A DNA stretch of 64,000 bases from Streptomyces antioxidans (GTDB taxonomy: Bacteria > Actinomycetota > Actinomycetes > Streptomycetales > Streptomycetaceae). Each line of letters starts with the position of its first letter. Position 1 is the first letter of the stretch. The stretch is taken from the NCBI RefSeq assembly GCF_000968685.2, contig NZ_LAKD02000122.1, positions 1-64,000 on the forward strand, read 5' to 3'. Below the pieces are notes generated by a model. The model was not told where the DNA came from. It was given only the letters and a program-made list of their open reading frames with translations, and searched no databases. Of this stretch, positions 24,699-34,163 are shown in pieces. The position numbers were made by a program, and so were the translations under genes.

Positions 24699-26264
24699 AT
24701 GGGCGAATCAGACAAGCTGCCGCCGCTCAAGATGTGCTACAACATCACCAGTTTTGAGCATGCGTCGTTCGAGGACATGCTCGCCATGGTCGAAGGTACC
24801 GATGAGCAGGAGATCATTCGTCGCGGCAATGCCCTGACGAAGGCGCAGTCCGAGATCGAGAAGATCGGTGACGAACTCAAGAAGCGTGTCGGGCGGGTCA
24901 CGTGGAAGGGTGAGGGCGGCGACGCGTTCCGGAACTGGGGCGACGACTTCGCCAACCAGGCCCTGAAGCTCGCGAGCTTCGCCGGCTCCGTCGGCACCGC
25001 CATGGAGACCGCGGGCCAGGCGCTGAGCGAGGTCAAGAAGTCGATGCCGGATCGCCCGGCGGGCTCGCAGATGTGCTACGCCGACCAGGAAAAGGAAAAG
25101 AAGCGCCTGGAAGGTCTGGACAAGGCCCGCGACGAGGCCCTTCCGCAGATGTACAAGCTGGCTTCCTACTACCGGATGTCGCAGGAGACCATCGCGGGCA
25201 CCCAGCAGGAGGAGCCGGTCTTCAAGCCGCTGCCGGCCTCTGCTCTGCCGAAGACCCAGGATGGGGGCGGGCAGGAGAGCTACGGCTCGCCCAGTGTCTC
25301 CGGGGGCAACGCCCACACGGCGCCCGCTTCTGTCGGGACGACGCATCCGACGGTCGATCCGTCCACGGTGAGCCCGGGTTCGCCTGCGCACGTCTCACCT
25401 GCGCATGTCTCACCGGGGCATGTCACCCCTCCGTCGGTTCCGGAGAACCCGGGGCATGTCACGGTTCCGGACGCCACGCACACCAACATCGACACGGTGA
25501 AGCCGTCGCCGCCCATCACCACGGCGCCGCAGCTTCCGACCGACGGTGGGCCTCCGGTCTCTCCGGTCACCGACCGGCCCGGGCCCGTGGGCCTGCCCGC
25601 GTCACCTCCACCGACGGTCGGGCCCACAACCGGTGTGGGCAAGATCGGCCCCACCGTGGGCAAGGTCAACCCCTCTGTGGCCAAGGTCAATCCCACGGTG
25701 GGCAAGGTCAATCCCACGGTGGGGACGGGCGGCACCAAGGGGCCCCTGGCCGCTCCCAGGCTGCCGAACGGGCCGACCGAGCAGATCAACGGTCGATCCA
25801 CCAACCCGATGCGCGCCGACAGGAGCATCGTCGGCGGTATCCAAAACCACCAGGCGGGCACCAACCAGGGCACCCGGCAGAGCCGGGGGACGGTCATCGG
25901 CAGGGAGCCGGCCGGGCCCGTGGGCCGTGCGGGTCCTGGTGCGGGTCCTGGCCTCCCCGCGGCCGGGCGGCCCGGAGGTGTCATCGGCGGCGGTCCGAAC
26001 CGGGGAGCTCCCGCGGCGGCCCGGGCCGAGGGTGCGTCGCGTCGCGCGAGCGAGCTGCGGACCGGCGGCGAGTTCACCCCCGGTGGGAGCGGACTGGTCC
26101 GGGGGCAGGCCGAAGGACGGGCGCCGGGAACGGCGGCATCGGGACGCGGTGAGGGCCGGACGAGGCAGCGCGAGGAAGGCCGGGACGCGCCCGACCAACT
26201 GGCCGAGAACGACGAGACCTCGAACGAGGGTCGGCGCGGTACGGTCCCTCCCGTGATTGGGTAA
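24699..26264 (+). CDS. WXG protein with long disordered tail, EspB-like candidate substrate, cassette copy 1
   Basis: The 521-residue protein has a helical N-terminal 170 residues with a WXG turn (VTWKGEGGDAFRNW, Trp69), a helix GSVGTAMETAGQALSEVKKSM, and YYRMSQETIAG. A Pro/Thr/Gly-rich tail of about 340 residues follows, with short repeats (AHVSP, GHVTP, VGKVNPTVG). The end, GTVPPVIG, matches the end LPPVIE of its paralogue at 36653-38158. Mycobacterial EspB has a similar plan, a helical WxG head and a disordered tail cut by a mycosin, so a secreted mycosin substrate is inferred. ATG 24699 has GGGGG 8 bases upstream; GTG 24693 is possible but too close to it. Confidence 0.75.
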   Translation: MGESDKLPPLKMCYNITSFEHASFEDMLAMVEGTDEQEIIRRGNALTKAQSEIEKIGDELKKRVGRVTWKGEGGDAFRNWGDDFANQALKLASFAGSVGTAMETAGQALSEVKKSMPDRPAGSQMCYADQEKEKKRLEGLDKARDEALPQMYKLASYYRMSQETIAGTQQEEPVFKPLPASALPKTQDGGGQESYGSPSVSGGNAHTAPASVGTTHPTVDPSTVSPGSPAHVSPAHVSPGHVTPPSVPENPGHVTVPDATHTNIDTVKPSPPITTAPQLPTDGGPPVSPVTDRPGPVGLPASPPPTVGPTTGVGKIGPTVGKVNPSVAKVNPTVGKVNPTVGTGGTKGPLAAPRLPNGPTEQINGRSTNPMRADRSIVGGIQNHQAGTNQGTRQSRGTVIGREPAGPVGRAGPGAGPGLPAAGRPGGVIGGGPNRGAPAAARAEGASRRASELRTGGEFTPGGSGLVRGQAEGRAPGTAASGRGEGRTRQREEGRDAPDQLAENDETSNEGRRGTVPPVIG

Positions 26265-26316
26265 AACCCTTCCGCATAGTCCGCGGATGATGGCGAGCAC
26301 AGGACGAACAGGCGAT

Positions 26317-27570
26317 ATGGAAACAACGCTCAACCGGGCCCGGAGCCGGACGACAGCGATCATCTCGCTGGTCGCGTCCTTGCTCGCCATCATGGGGCTG
26401 ACCGCCCCCGCCGCCTCGGCGGACACCATGCGGGAACGCCAGTGGTATCTGGACCGCATGCAGGCGGAGAGCATGTGGAAGGTCAGCACCGGCAAGGGCA
26501 TCACCGTCGCGGTCCTCGACGGCGGGGTTGACGCGTCCGCTCCGGAACTGCGGGGCAAGGTCCTCAAGGGCAAGAACTTCAAGGAGTCGGGCAAGGACGC
26601 CCGTAAGGATCCGGACGGCCATGGAACGGCCATGGCGATGCTCATCGCGGGAAGTGGCCGCGATGGTCAGGGCGTCAAGGGCGTTTCGCCGGATGCGCGC
26701 ATTCTTCCGATCACCGTCTTCGGGTCCACGAAGGAATCCGGAACCAATAGCGTCCCGGCCCTCGCCAAGGCCATCCGCTATGCGGCCGACAGCGATGCGC
26801 AGATCATCAACATGTCGCTGGGCTTCCAGGATTACATGGTCAAAGGCGGTGCGAGCAGCCAGCTTCGGCAGGCGGTGGAATACGCGATCAAACGCGGCAA
26901 GCTGCTGTTGGCCAGTACCGGGAACGACGGGGAATCGGGGAACTACGTCTCCTATCCCGCGGCCATTGACGGAGTGGCCGGAGTGGCAGCCGTGGATCAG
27001 AGCCTGAGCCGGACCAAGTTCTCGACTTCCGGGCCCGATGTGGCGCTAGCCGCCCCCGGGCAGGACATCCCGATCCGCTGCACCAACGGAGAGCCGGGAT
27101 ACTGCCGCAGTTGGGGTACCAGCCAGGCCACGGCGATCGCCTCCGGCGCCGCCGCGCTCATCTGGGCCAAGCACCCCACATGGAACGGCAACCAGGTGCT
27201 CCGCGTCATGATGGACACCGCCGGAAAGCCCACCGAGGGCAAGATTCCCAGCCGCTACATCGGCTACGGCACGATCCGTCCCCGTTATAACGTCCTCGAG
27301 AACCGGGGCAAGCCGGGCCCGGCCGACACCAACCCCCTGGTGCCCGCGCAGGCCGGCGGCCCGTCGTCCCCCTCCTCGTCGCAGAGCCCGTCCCCGTCTG
27401 AAGGCGGCGGTGCCAAGGACGGCTCTCCGGCGAGCGACACCGCTGCGGAGAGCGGCGGCGGCGATGACGGCAGTGGGGCCCTCCCGTGGATTCTGGGTGC
27501 CGCCGGCATCGTCGCCGTCGCCTGTCTCGCGCTGTTTGTCGTCCGCCGCCGGGTGACGTCGCACCGATGA
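26317..27570 (+). CDS. mycP: Mycosin serine protease, copy 2
   Basis: This 417-residue subtilase has a signal peptide ending PAASADTM, catalytic Asp in VAVLDGGVDAS, His in GHGTAMAMLIAG, Asn in ASTGNDGES and Ser in GTSQATAIASGAAALIW. A probable disulphide pair flanks CTNGEPGYC. A Ser/Pro/Gly-rich stalk (about residues 350-385) leads to a C-terminal membrane helix (LPWILGAAGIVAVACLALFVV). It resembles the copy at 38192-39427 more than the core mycosin. The frame can be read back to 26257, overlapping the upstream stop, but ATG 26317 is the first start with an AGG site and a clean signal peptide. It directly follows the WXG/tail gene. Confidence 0.88.
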   Translation: METTLNRARSRTTAIISLVASLLAIMGLTAPAASADTMRERQWYLDRMQAESMWKVSTGKGITVAVLDGGVDASAPELRGKVLKGKNFKESGKDARKDPDGHGTAMAMLIAGSGRDGQGVKGVSPDARILPITVFGSTKESGTNSVPALAKAIRYAADSDAQIINMSLGFQDYMVKGGASSQLRQAVEYAIKRGKLLLASTGNDGESGNYVSYPAAIDGVAGVAAVDQSLSRTKFSTSGPDVALAAPGQDIPIRCTNGEPGYCRSWGTSQATAIASGAAALIWAKHPTWNGNQVLRVMMDTAGKPTEGKIPSRYIGYGTIRPRYNVLENRGKPGPADTNPLVPAQAGGPSSPSSSQSPSPSEGGGAKDGSPASDTAAESGGGDDGSGALPWILGAAGIVAVACLALFVVRRRVTSHR

Positions 27571-27832
27571 CGAGCGTCCCCGGGAACCGCGCTTCCCCCC
27601 CCATGAACCCCGGCCATGGAATCCACAAAGAAAGCATCCCGTTCCGGATGTACTGATGGTGTTCCGAATTCGCCACGGAAGTGGTTCACCAGCGGCAACC
27701 GCCGTTACGGGAGGCACGCCAACTGGACGGCCGTGCTAGCGTGCGAAGCAAAGGATAGGCAACACAACTGCGCTTCTGGTCATTTGTTCACAAAAGCGCG
27801 ATGGCTCCGCGATTGGCCAGTAAGGGGGAAGC

Positions 27833-28588
27833 GTGAGCGAGGACTTCATCCGCGAGATGCAACAGATCCAGCAGTATGCGGAGAATCTGCAACACCTGAT
27901 GTCGGACATGCACGACCAAGTGCCCAGGAGTTCCGAAGGAACGGACGCGCAGGGGGCGGTCTCCGTGATCCTGGGTGCGGACGGGCTTCCGGAGTCGATC
28001 AAACTCGCGTCCGACTGGCAGCGCCGACGTCCTGCTCAGGACCTCGGCGCCGCCGTGGTCGAGGCGTTCGAATCCGCCATGAGCGACCGCATGGAGCGCT
28101 GGTCACGGTCGCTCGAGCAGTCCGGCTGGGAGGAGCGGGCCGGTCAACTGGACGACGGTCCCGCCTCGTCCGCGCCGACGACACCGTCCCGTCCGGTCCC
28201 CGAAATCTCCGACCACGACGTGCGCCACGTTCTCTACCGGCCCATTGACGAATCGATCGAGGACGCCCTCACGGCATTCGACGCCGTCGACCGACTGGAC
28301 ACGGATTCGTTCCTCCCGCCGCAGGTCAAGGGCGAATCCGCCGCGCGCCGGGTCACTGTCACCCTCACCGCACACGCCTTGGTCTCCTGCGAAGTGGACC
28401 CCCAGTGGGCTGCCGGACAGTCAGTCGTCCGACTGAATCAGGCACTGAACGAGGCCTTGAACCACGCGCGCGAAAAGGTCGGCAGTGTCGAGAGCCCCGG
28501 TGCGGCCGGCGTCGCGAACCTGCATGTGGGCGGTCTGATGAACGAGTTTCTGGCCATCCTCAAGAACCCACAGCGCTTCGCGGACTGA
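27833..28588 (+). CDS. YbaB/EbfC-like ESX-associated protein
   Basis: The 251-residue protein opens with a coiled-coil helix (FIREMQQIQQYAENLQHLMSD), then strands GAVSVILGADGLPESIKLAS and a helix LGAAVVEAFESAMSDRMERW, the YbaB/EbfC nucleoid-protein arrangement. A second half contains VKGESAARRVTVTLTAHALV and helices ending AILKNPQRFAD. YbaB-like proteins such as EspL occur in mycobacterial ESX-1 loci, where they act on substrate stability. GTG 27833 follows AAGGGGGAA. It heads a four-gene run to 30094. The 262-bp upstream gap has TAGCGT but no convincing -35. Confidence 0.7.
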   Translation: MSEDFIREMQQIQQYAENLQHLMSDMHDQVPRSSEGTDAQGAVSVILGADGLPESIKLASDWQRRRPAQDLGAAVVEAFESAMSDRMERWSRSLEQSGWEERAGQLDDGPASSAPTTPSRPVPEISDHDVRHVLYRPIDESIEDALTAFDAVDRLDTDSFLPPQVKGESAARRVTVTLTAHALVSCEVDPQWAAGQSVVRLNQALNEALNHAREKVGSVESPGAAGVANLHVGGLMNEFLAILKNPQRFAD

Positions 28589-28625
28589 TACGGAGAAGAA
28601 CTGATACGGAGGAGAAGGGAGGGCC

Positions 28626-28925
28626 ATGAGCAAGCTCAAGGTCATCACCGACGCGATACGCGCTGACGCCAGAACGTGGGATGAACAGGCGAAAGCGATC
28701 GGCGGTGTCGGGACCAACATAAGCGGGCTGCGGCGCGAGCGGCTTGAGTTGGGCATGTACCAGATGTTCTTCGGTGCCTACGAGGATGCCATCGACCATC
28801 TTGCGGATCGGTGCTCCGAAGGGCAGAAGCGGATGTCGGAAATCGCTGACGCGCTGGTCAAGAACGCGAAGGCGTACGACGACCACGAAGTGGAAACCAC
28901 GAAGTCCGTGGAAGACGCCTACTAG
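28626..28925 (+). CDS. EspC-like (DUF2580 type) small secretion-target protein
   Basis: The 99-residue helical protein follows the DUF2580/EspC pattern: LKVITDAIRADARTWDEQA, a central turn through GLRRERLELGMYQMFFGAYED, and a C-terminal helix ending ALVKNAKAYDDHEVETT. YDDHE (Tyr84 to Glu88) is a YxxxE secretion motif after the last helix. In mycobacteria EspC is co-secreted with EspA, and the next gene encodes a larger partner-like protein. ATG 28626 has GGAGGAGAAGGGAGGG upstream. The 37-base gap repeats the end of the previous gene (see findings). Confidence 0.75.
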   Translation: MSKLKVITDAIRADARTWDEQAKAIGGVGTNISGLRRERLELGMYQMFFGAYEDAIDHLADRCSEGQKRMSEIADALVKNAKAYDDHEVETTKSVEDAY

Positions 28926-28959
28926 CAATCGGTGGTGCACCGGGGAAACGGAGACGGCG

Positions 28960-29697
28960 ATGGCATTCAGTCAGACGCAGTTCGAAACGCTCATCGAGAA
29001 AATAGAGGACAAACTCGAAAAGCTCGCAAAGGATCTTGTTACGTTCGGTAACAAGACCAATGGGGCGGTGGATCACTGGTACGTTCCCAACGCTGTCGCG
29101 AAAGCCGTAGTCGCCGCGGCGAACAAGCTCATCGAGTTCGTGAAGTGGATCCTCAAAAAGATCGCCCATTTCCTTGAGGGCGTCGCCGCCCCGGTCATCT
29201 TGTTCATCGATGCCGTCAGTTGGAAGGGGAAGGGTATCCACGGCGATGCGACCACCGCCTCGTCCAGCACCCAGAAATTCAACCTCGAGGCTCCCAAGCA
29301 GTGGAAGGGCGATGGCGCCGACTCCTACACCAACGCCGTCTTCCCCCAGTCCGGCGCGGCGGCCCAGGTGGGGACCAACGCGAATTCGATCGGGGATATC
29401 CTGATCACCGCCGGTATTGCCGGAGTGGCGTTCTACGGAGCGATCGCCGCTTTCTTGATCCAGTTCATTCCCGCCATGGCCGCTGCGATCGCCGCGAGCG
29501 CGACCGTCGTCGGCGCCATCCCGGCCGCGATCGCCGCCATGGGCGAGGGCGTGGCGGGCTGGATCGTCATCACCACCGCCGTGAGCGCTCTGCTGGCCGT
29601 GCTGGGCGACCAGGCCAAGGCCATGGCCGACCTGCAGAGCAACGCCAACGACAACAGCGGGTTTCCGAAGGGCCACTGGCCGGTGGGCACGGCCTGA
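28960..29697 (+). CDS. WXG-type protein with hydrophobic helices (possible EspC partner)
   Basis: This 245-residue protein has a charged helix (LIEKIEDKLEKLAKDLVTFG), amphipathic helices (AKAVVAAANKLIEFVKWIL), a WXG turn (KQWKGDGADSYTNAV), and two or three strongly hydrophobic helices (ILITAGIAGVAFYGAIAAFLIQF; AAIAASATVVGAIPAAIAAM; GWIVITTAVSALLAVLG). It could be a secreted protein that inserts in membranes, or a membrane-bound partner. It follows the EspC-like gene by 34 bases, matching the small-then-large order of the other pairs. I cannot assign a named family. ATG 28960 has GGGGAAACGGAG upstream. Confidence 0.68.
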   Translation: MAFSQTQFETLIEKIEDKLEKLAKDLVTFGNKTNGAVDHWYVPNAVAKAVVAAANKLIEFVKWILKKIAHFLEGVAAPVILFIDAVSWKGKGIHGDATTASSSTQKFNLEAPKQWKGDGADSYTNAVFPQSGAAAQVGTNANSIGDILITAGIAGVAFYGAIAAFLIQFIPAMAAAIAASATVVGAIPAAIAAMGEGVAGWIVITTAVSALLAVLGDQAKAMADLQSNANDNSGFPKGHWPVGTA

Positions 29698-29728
29698 CGC
29701 GCCCGACATGACGATGTGAGGAGAGCCT

Positions 29729-30094
29729 GTGTACGGACCGCGCGCCGCCCTCTGGGCCGCCGGGGCGGCATCACTTGTGTCGCTGATGCTCCCGTTGCTC
29801 ACCGACTGGGCCATCGGTCTCCCCCCGATCCCGGTGATCTGCCTCCTCTGTGCGCTTGTGGTCCTCTGCCCGCCGGCCGCCGAGTTGCTGGCGATGCGGC
29901 ATAAGACGCGGCAGGAGCAGACCTGGTACGCGGAGAACTTCGCGTCGTTCGAGGAGTTTCGCGGCTCCGTGGACCGTGCGGCCGTACTGCGGGTCCGGGA
30001 GACGAAGGGGCCGGCGCACGCCCTCCGCGAGGTCAGGCGCCAGTACCCTTCGCTCCCGCTCAAGGTGGCCGCCCGGCTTGTCCGGGAGCTGTGA
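29729..30094 (+). CDS. Small membrane protein of the ESX locus
   Basis: The 121-residue protein has two N-terminal membrane helices (AALWAAGAASLVSLMLPLLT; IPVICLLCALVVLCPPAAELL) and a basic cytoplasmic tail with helices FASFEEFRGSVDRAAVLRVRE and YPSLPLKVAARLVREL. No family is recognised. GTG 29729 follows GAGGAG. It is last in the run starting at 27833 and convergent to eccC, with a strong terminator between. Confidence 0.65.
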   Translation: MYGPRAALWAAGAASLVSLMLPLLTDWAIGLPPIPVICLLCALVVLCPPAAELLAMRHKTRQEQTWYAENFASFEEFRGSVDRAAVLRVRETKGPAHALREVRRQYPSLPLKVAARLVREL

Positions 30095-30117
30095 GGGCTG
30101 GCGCAGGGCTCGCTGAG

Positions 30118-30168
30118 CGGGCAGGGCCCGTACGGCCGGGGCAGCCCGGTCCGTACGGGCCCTGCCCG
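30118..30168. terminator. 18-bp bidirectional terminator before eccC
   Basis: Arms 30118-30135 and 30151-30168 are perfect 18-bp complements around a GC-rich 15-base loop, between the convergent membrane-protein gene and eccC. Confidence 0.85.
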
Positions 30169-30197
30169 GCTCCAGGCCGGGGCGTAAGCCCCCCGCC

Positions 30198-33100
30198 TCA
30201 CTCCATCGACGGCACCCACGCCGTCTGGACCAGTGACGCTCCGCCGCGCCGCGAGACGAAGACGCCCCGGCCCGGTGGCAACGGGCGCGCCTTGACCTGG
30301 CCCAGCAGCTCGCCTTCACCCGGTGAACCCGACAGCACGACGCCCTGTGCGCCCAGCTCCTTGAACCGCTGCATGAACGGCTCGTACGACGAGCGCCCCG
30401 CGCCGGCCGTCGTCCGCGCCACGATGATGTTGACGCCGGCGTCCCGCGCGTACGGCAGGTTGTCCACCAGCTCGGACATCGGGTTGCCGGACGAGGTGGC
30501 GACCAGGTCGTAGTCGTCCACCACGATGAAGGCCCGCGGTCCCGACCACCAACTCCGGTTGCGCAGCTGCTGCGGGGTGACATCCGTCCCCGGGATGCGC
30601 TGGCTGATGAGGGTGTTCATGTCGGCGATGTACTTCTCGAAGGCGTTCTGCGTCGTGCCGTAGCCGACCAGATGGGGCTGTGGCACGACCTCCAGCAGAC
30701 TGCGCCGGTAGTCGCCGACCACGAACAGCCCCTCCTCGGGGGCGTAGCGCTCGGTGATCTGCTTGATGAGCAGACGCAGCAGAGCCGTCTTCCCGGACTC
30801 CGACTCGCCGTAGACGGCGAAGAAGGGGTCGCTGTCGAAGTCGATGAAGACCGGCTCGAGGTTCATCTCGTCGATGCCGATCGCGATGCCCCGCTCCGGC
30901 TGCTCATGGCCGGACGGGATCTCCCGCACCGACAGCGTCCGCGGCAACATCCTCACCTGCGGCGCGTGCGGGCCGGGCCAGTTGTCCACCGACGCCCTGA
31001 CGAACGTGGCAGTCGCCTCGGCCAGGTCGTCGGCATTGCCCGACGTACCGTCGATGCGCGGCAGACCACCCAGGAAGTGCAGCTTCTCTGGAGTGAGTCC
31101 GCGGCCTGGGGCACCCACGGGCACATTCGCGGCGACCTTACGGTCGAGCTCGGAGTCCATCGGGTCACCGAGCCGCAGCTCGAGCCGGGAGAGGAACTGA
31201 TCCTTGAGCGCCGCTCGCATTTCCATATAGCGCGTGACCGTGACGATGAGGTGCACCCCGAGTCCCAGACCACGGGTGGCGATGTCGGCGACGATCGGCT
31301 CCAGCATCTCGTAATCCGTCTTGAACGACTGCCAGCCGTCGATCACCAAGAAGATGTCGCCCCATGGCTCTCCCGGCAGCTGCCCGGAGGCACGAAGCTG
31401 ACGGTAGGTACCGATGGAGTCGATGTTGTTGTCCCGGAAGAACTCCTCGCGCCGGTTCAGCACGCCGGTCACCTCGGCGATCGTGCGGCGGATCTTCTCC
31501 GGGTCCAGACGCGAGGCGACCCCGCCGATGTGCGGCAGCCCCTCGACCGCGATCATGGCGCCACCGCCGAAGTCCAGACCGTAGAACTGGACCTCGTGCG
31601 GGGTGTGGGTGAGCGCGAAGGATCCCAGCAGGGTGCGCAGGGCGGTCGACTTACCGGACCGCGGACCCCCGACGATCAGCATATGGCCCTGTGCGCCGGA
31701 GAAGTCCCGGTAGAAGATCTCCCGCCGCTGCTCGAACGGCTTGTCCACCATGCCGACCGGTACGCACAGACCACCGCTGCGGGCATAGCCGCCGGCATGC
31801 AGACCGCGCTCCGGCGAGACGGTGAGCTGGGGCATCAGCTGGTCCAGGGACGACGCCTCGGTGAGCGGCGGAAGCCACACCTGGTGCGCCGACGGACCGC
31901 GTCCCTCGAGGTTGTTCACGATGACGTCCAGCACCGTGTCCGCGAGCGCGTCGTCCACCCGGTCGCGGTCCGTCGTGTACGTGAAGGCGGGGTCCGGCTC
32001 CGAGAAGCGGACCGGCACCGGCGCGGCACTGAACAGCACCGGACGGCGGTCGGTCGGGATCGGACCACTGCCCACGACGGTCGACGCGGACGAACGGTAG
32101 GGCCCGGACACATACGCCGCCTTGAAGCGGACCATCTCCTCCGTGCCGAACTTCAGATACCCCGAGCCGGGCACCGACGGCAGGTGATAGGCGTCCGGAA
32201 CGCCGAGCGCCGTACGGGACTCGGCGGCGGAGAACGTCCGCAGACCGATGCGGTACGACAGGTAGGTGTCCAGACCCCGCAGCCGGCCCTCTTCGAGGCG
32301 CTGGGAGGCCAGCAGCAGATGGACCCCGAGCGACCGGCCGATGCGGCCGATCTGGATGAACATCTCGATGAAGTCGGGCTTGGCCGTCAGCAGCTCGCTG
32401 AACTCGTCGATGACCAGGACCAGGGAGGCCAGCGGCTCCAGCGGAGTGCCCGCGGCGCGCGCCTTCTCGTAGTCGTGGATGTTGGCGTAGTTGCCCGCGG
32501 AGCGCAGCAGTTCCTGACGGCGCTGAAGCTCACCGGTGATCGAGTCGCGCATCCGGTCGACCAGTGTCAGATCGTCCGCGAGGTTGGTGATCACCGCGGC
32601 GACGTGCGGCAGCTCCGCCATGCCCGAGAAGGTCGCGCCGCCCTTGAAGTCGGCGAGGACGAAGTTGAGCGTCTCGGAGGAGTGCGTAACCGCCAGGCCC
32701 AGCACCAGCGTCCGCAGCAGCTCCGACTTTCCTGAACCGGTCGCGCCCACGCACAGGCCGTGCGGGCCCATGCCCTCCTGGGCCGCCTCCTTCAGGTCGA
32801 GCATGACCGGGGCGCCGCTCTCCCCGACCCCGATCGGAACGCGCAGCCGTTCCGCCGTCGAGCGGGGCCGCCAGGTGACCACCGGGTCGATGGACGCCGC
32901 GTCTCCGAGGTTGAGCAGGTCGGTGAACTCCAGGTTGGTCAGCAGCGGTTCGTCGTCCCCGCCGCCCGCCGAGACCCGCAGCGGGGCGAGCTGCCGCGCC
33001 AGCGCCTCGGCGCCGGCCAGCGACAGGGCGTCCGGAACGCCCTCGTACACGGCCGAGGCGGACTCCACCCGGAGCAGACCCGGCCGTACGATCAGCGACA

Positions 33101-34163
33101 GGCCGCCGCGCAGCTCGTCCAGGCCGCCACGGATGACCTCCAGCACCGTCACGCCCTGCAACCCCTCCTGGGCGGCCAGAAGCGAGTCGGGCGGCACCAG
33201 ACCGCCGTCCAGGATCACCACCACATGTGGCGCGTCCAACAGCGGCTGCCCATCCCGGTTGAACCGCGAACGGCCCTCCAGACGGCTCTTCAGCAGATCC
33301 TCGACCTCGGCCAGATTGTCGCTGAACAGCCGCTTCGTTCCGGCCCCGTCCACCGACCCCGGCACCTGGGTGTGCGGCAGCCACTTGACCCAGTCCCACT
33401 CCTCCGTGGCACCCGCCGCGGCCACCACCGCGATCACCAGGTCCTCGGGCGAGTGCAGCGCCGCAAGGCTTGCCACCAGTGCCCGGCTCGTCTCCAGGGT
33501 CGTCCCCGGCTCGCCGGAGACCGTCATGTGGTAGAAGGCCCTCAGGCTGACGGCCATCGGCATGCCGTCCAGCGACCCATGAACCGCCACGAACTGCTGC
33601 ATGGCGCCCGCCGACAGCGGCTCCAGCTCCTCCACCGGAGCGGTTTCCGGCGCCACCAGTGGCGTCCACAGCTCCTGCGGCCCGAGCCCGATCCGCACCT
33701 GCACGAAGTCGAGGTCGGTGATCCGCCGCTCCCACAGCCGGCTGCCCTCCGCCACCAGCGACCACAACTGCTCGGGGGAAGGGTGGAGAAAGAACTGCGC
33801 ATCGCGCTGTGCGCGCGCCGTGCGCTGCACCCTCCGCCGGGTCTTGGCGAGGTACTTGAGATAGTCGCGGCGGCCCTCCACCGCCTCGCCCTGCGCGCCC
33901 TTGCGATACCGGATCGCCTGTGCGATGACCATCGATACGGTCGACAGCAGCATCATCACGCCCATGATCTTCATGAACGGTGCCGAATTCGGCATGAAGA
34001 AGAAGACCACCGACGAGCCCATGCCGAGCATGGGCAGCAATTGCATCGCCATGCCTTCCCGCTCGCCGCGAGGCAACTCGGGAGGGGATTCGAGTCGGAG
34101 TTCATCCGCGGGCATCTCGGGAGGAGTCTCCCGAGGTGGACGTTTCACGATGATCTGGCTCAT
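30198..34163 (-). CDS. eccC: Type VII secretion FtsK/SpoIIIE ATPase EccC, copy 1
   Basis: This 1321-residue motor protein has two N-terminal membrane helices (about residues 38-82) and three FtsK-type ATPase domains. The Walker A motifs are GATGSGKSELL (about residue 474), GGPRSGKSTAL (about 833) and GESESGKTALL (about 1119). Walker B keeps Asp-Glu only in domain 1 (VLVIDEFSEL); domains 2 and 3 read VIDGW and VVDDYD. EccC recognises and drives substrates, and here both halves are fused, unlike the split mycobacterial EccCa/EccCb. The true start is ATG 34163 (MSQIIVKRPPR); the longer frame to 34319 is spurious. It is divergent from eccD across a 219-bp gap. Confidence 0.95.
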   Translation of the reverse strand: MSQIIVKRPPRETPPEMPADELRLESPPELPRGEREGMAMQLLPMLGMGSSVVFFFMPNSAPFMKIMGVMMLLSTVSMVIAQAIRYRKGAQGEAVEGRRDYLKYLAKTRRRVQRTARAQRDAQFFLHPSPEQLWSLVAEGSRLWERRITDLDFVQVRIGLGPQELWTPLVAPETAPVEELEPLSAGAMQQFVAVHGSLDGMPMAVSLRAFYHMTVSGEPGTTLETSRALVASLAALHSPEDLVIAVVAAAGATEEWDWVKWLPHTQVPGSVDGAGTKRLFSDNLAEVEDLLKSRLEGRSRFNRDGQPLLDAPHVVVILDGGLVPPDSLLAAQEGLQGVTVLEVIRGGLDELRGGLSLIVRPGLLRVESASAVYEGVPDALSLAGAEALARQLAPLRVSAGGGDDEPLLTNLEFTDLLNLGDAASIDPVVTWRPRSTAERLRVPIGVGESGAPVMLDLKEAAQEGMGPHGLCVGATGSGKSELLRTLVLGLAVTHSSETLNFVLADFKGGATFSGMAELPHVAAVITNLADDLTLVDRMRDSITGELQRRQELLRSAGNYANIHDYEKARAAGTPLEPLASLVLVIDEFSELLTAKPDFIEMFIQIGRIGRSLGVHLLLASQRLEEGRLRGLDTYLSYRIGLRTFSAAESRTALGVPDAYHLPSVPGSGYLKFGTEEMVRFKAAYVSGPYRSSASTVVGSGPIPTDRRPVLFSAAPVPVRFSEPDPAFTYTTDRDRVDDALADTVLDVIVNNLEGRGPSAHQVWLPPLTEASSLDQLMPQLTVSPERGLHAGGYARSGGLCVPVGMVDKPFEQRREIFYRDFSGAQGHMLIVGGPRSGKSTALRTLLGSFALTHTPHEVQFYGLDFGGGAMIAVEGLPHIGGVASRLDPEKIRRTIAEVTGVLNRREEFFRDNNIDSIGTYRQLRASGQLPGEPWGDIFLVIDGWQSFKTDYEMLEPIVADIATRGLGLGVHLIVTVTRYMEMRAALKDQFLSRLELRLGDPMDSELDRKVAANVPVGAPGRGLTPEKLHFLGGLPRIDGTSGNADDLAEATATFVRASVDNWPGPHAPQVRMLPRTLSVREIPSGHEQPERGIAIGIDEMNLEPVFIDFDSDPFFAVYGESESGKTALLRLLIKQITERYAPEEGLFVVGDYRRSLLEVVPQPHLVGYGTTQNAFEKYIADMNTLISQRIPGTDVTPQQLRNRSWWSGPRAFIVVDDYDLVATSSGNPMSELVDNLPYARDAGVNIIVARTTAGAGRSSYEPFMQRFKELGAQGVVLSGSPGEGELLGQVKARPLPPGRGVFVSRRGGASLVQTAWVPSME

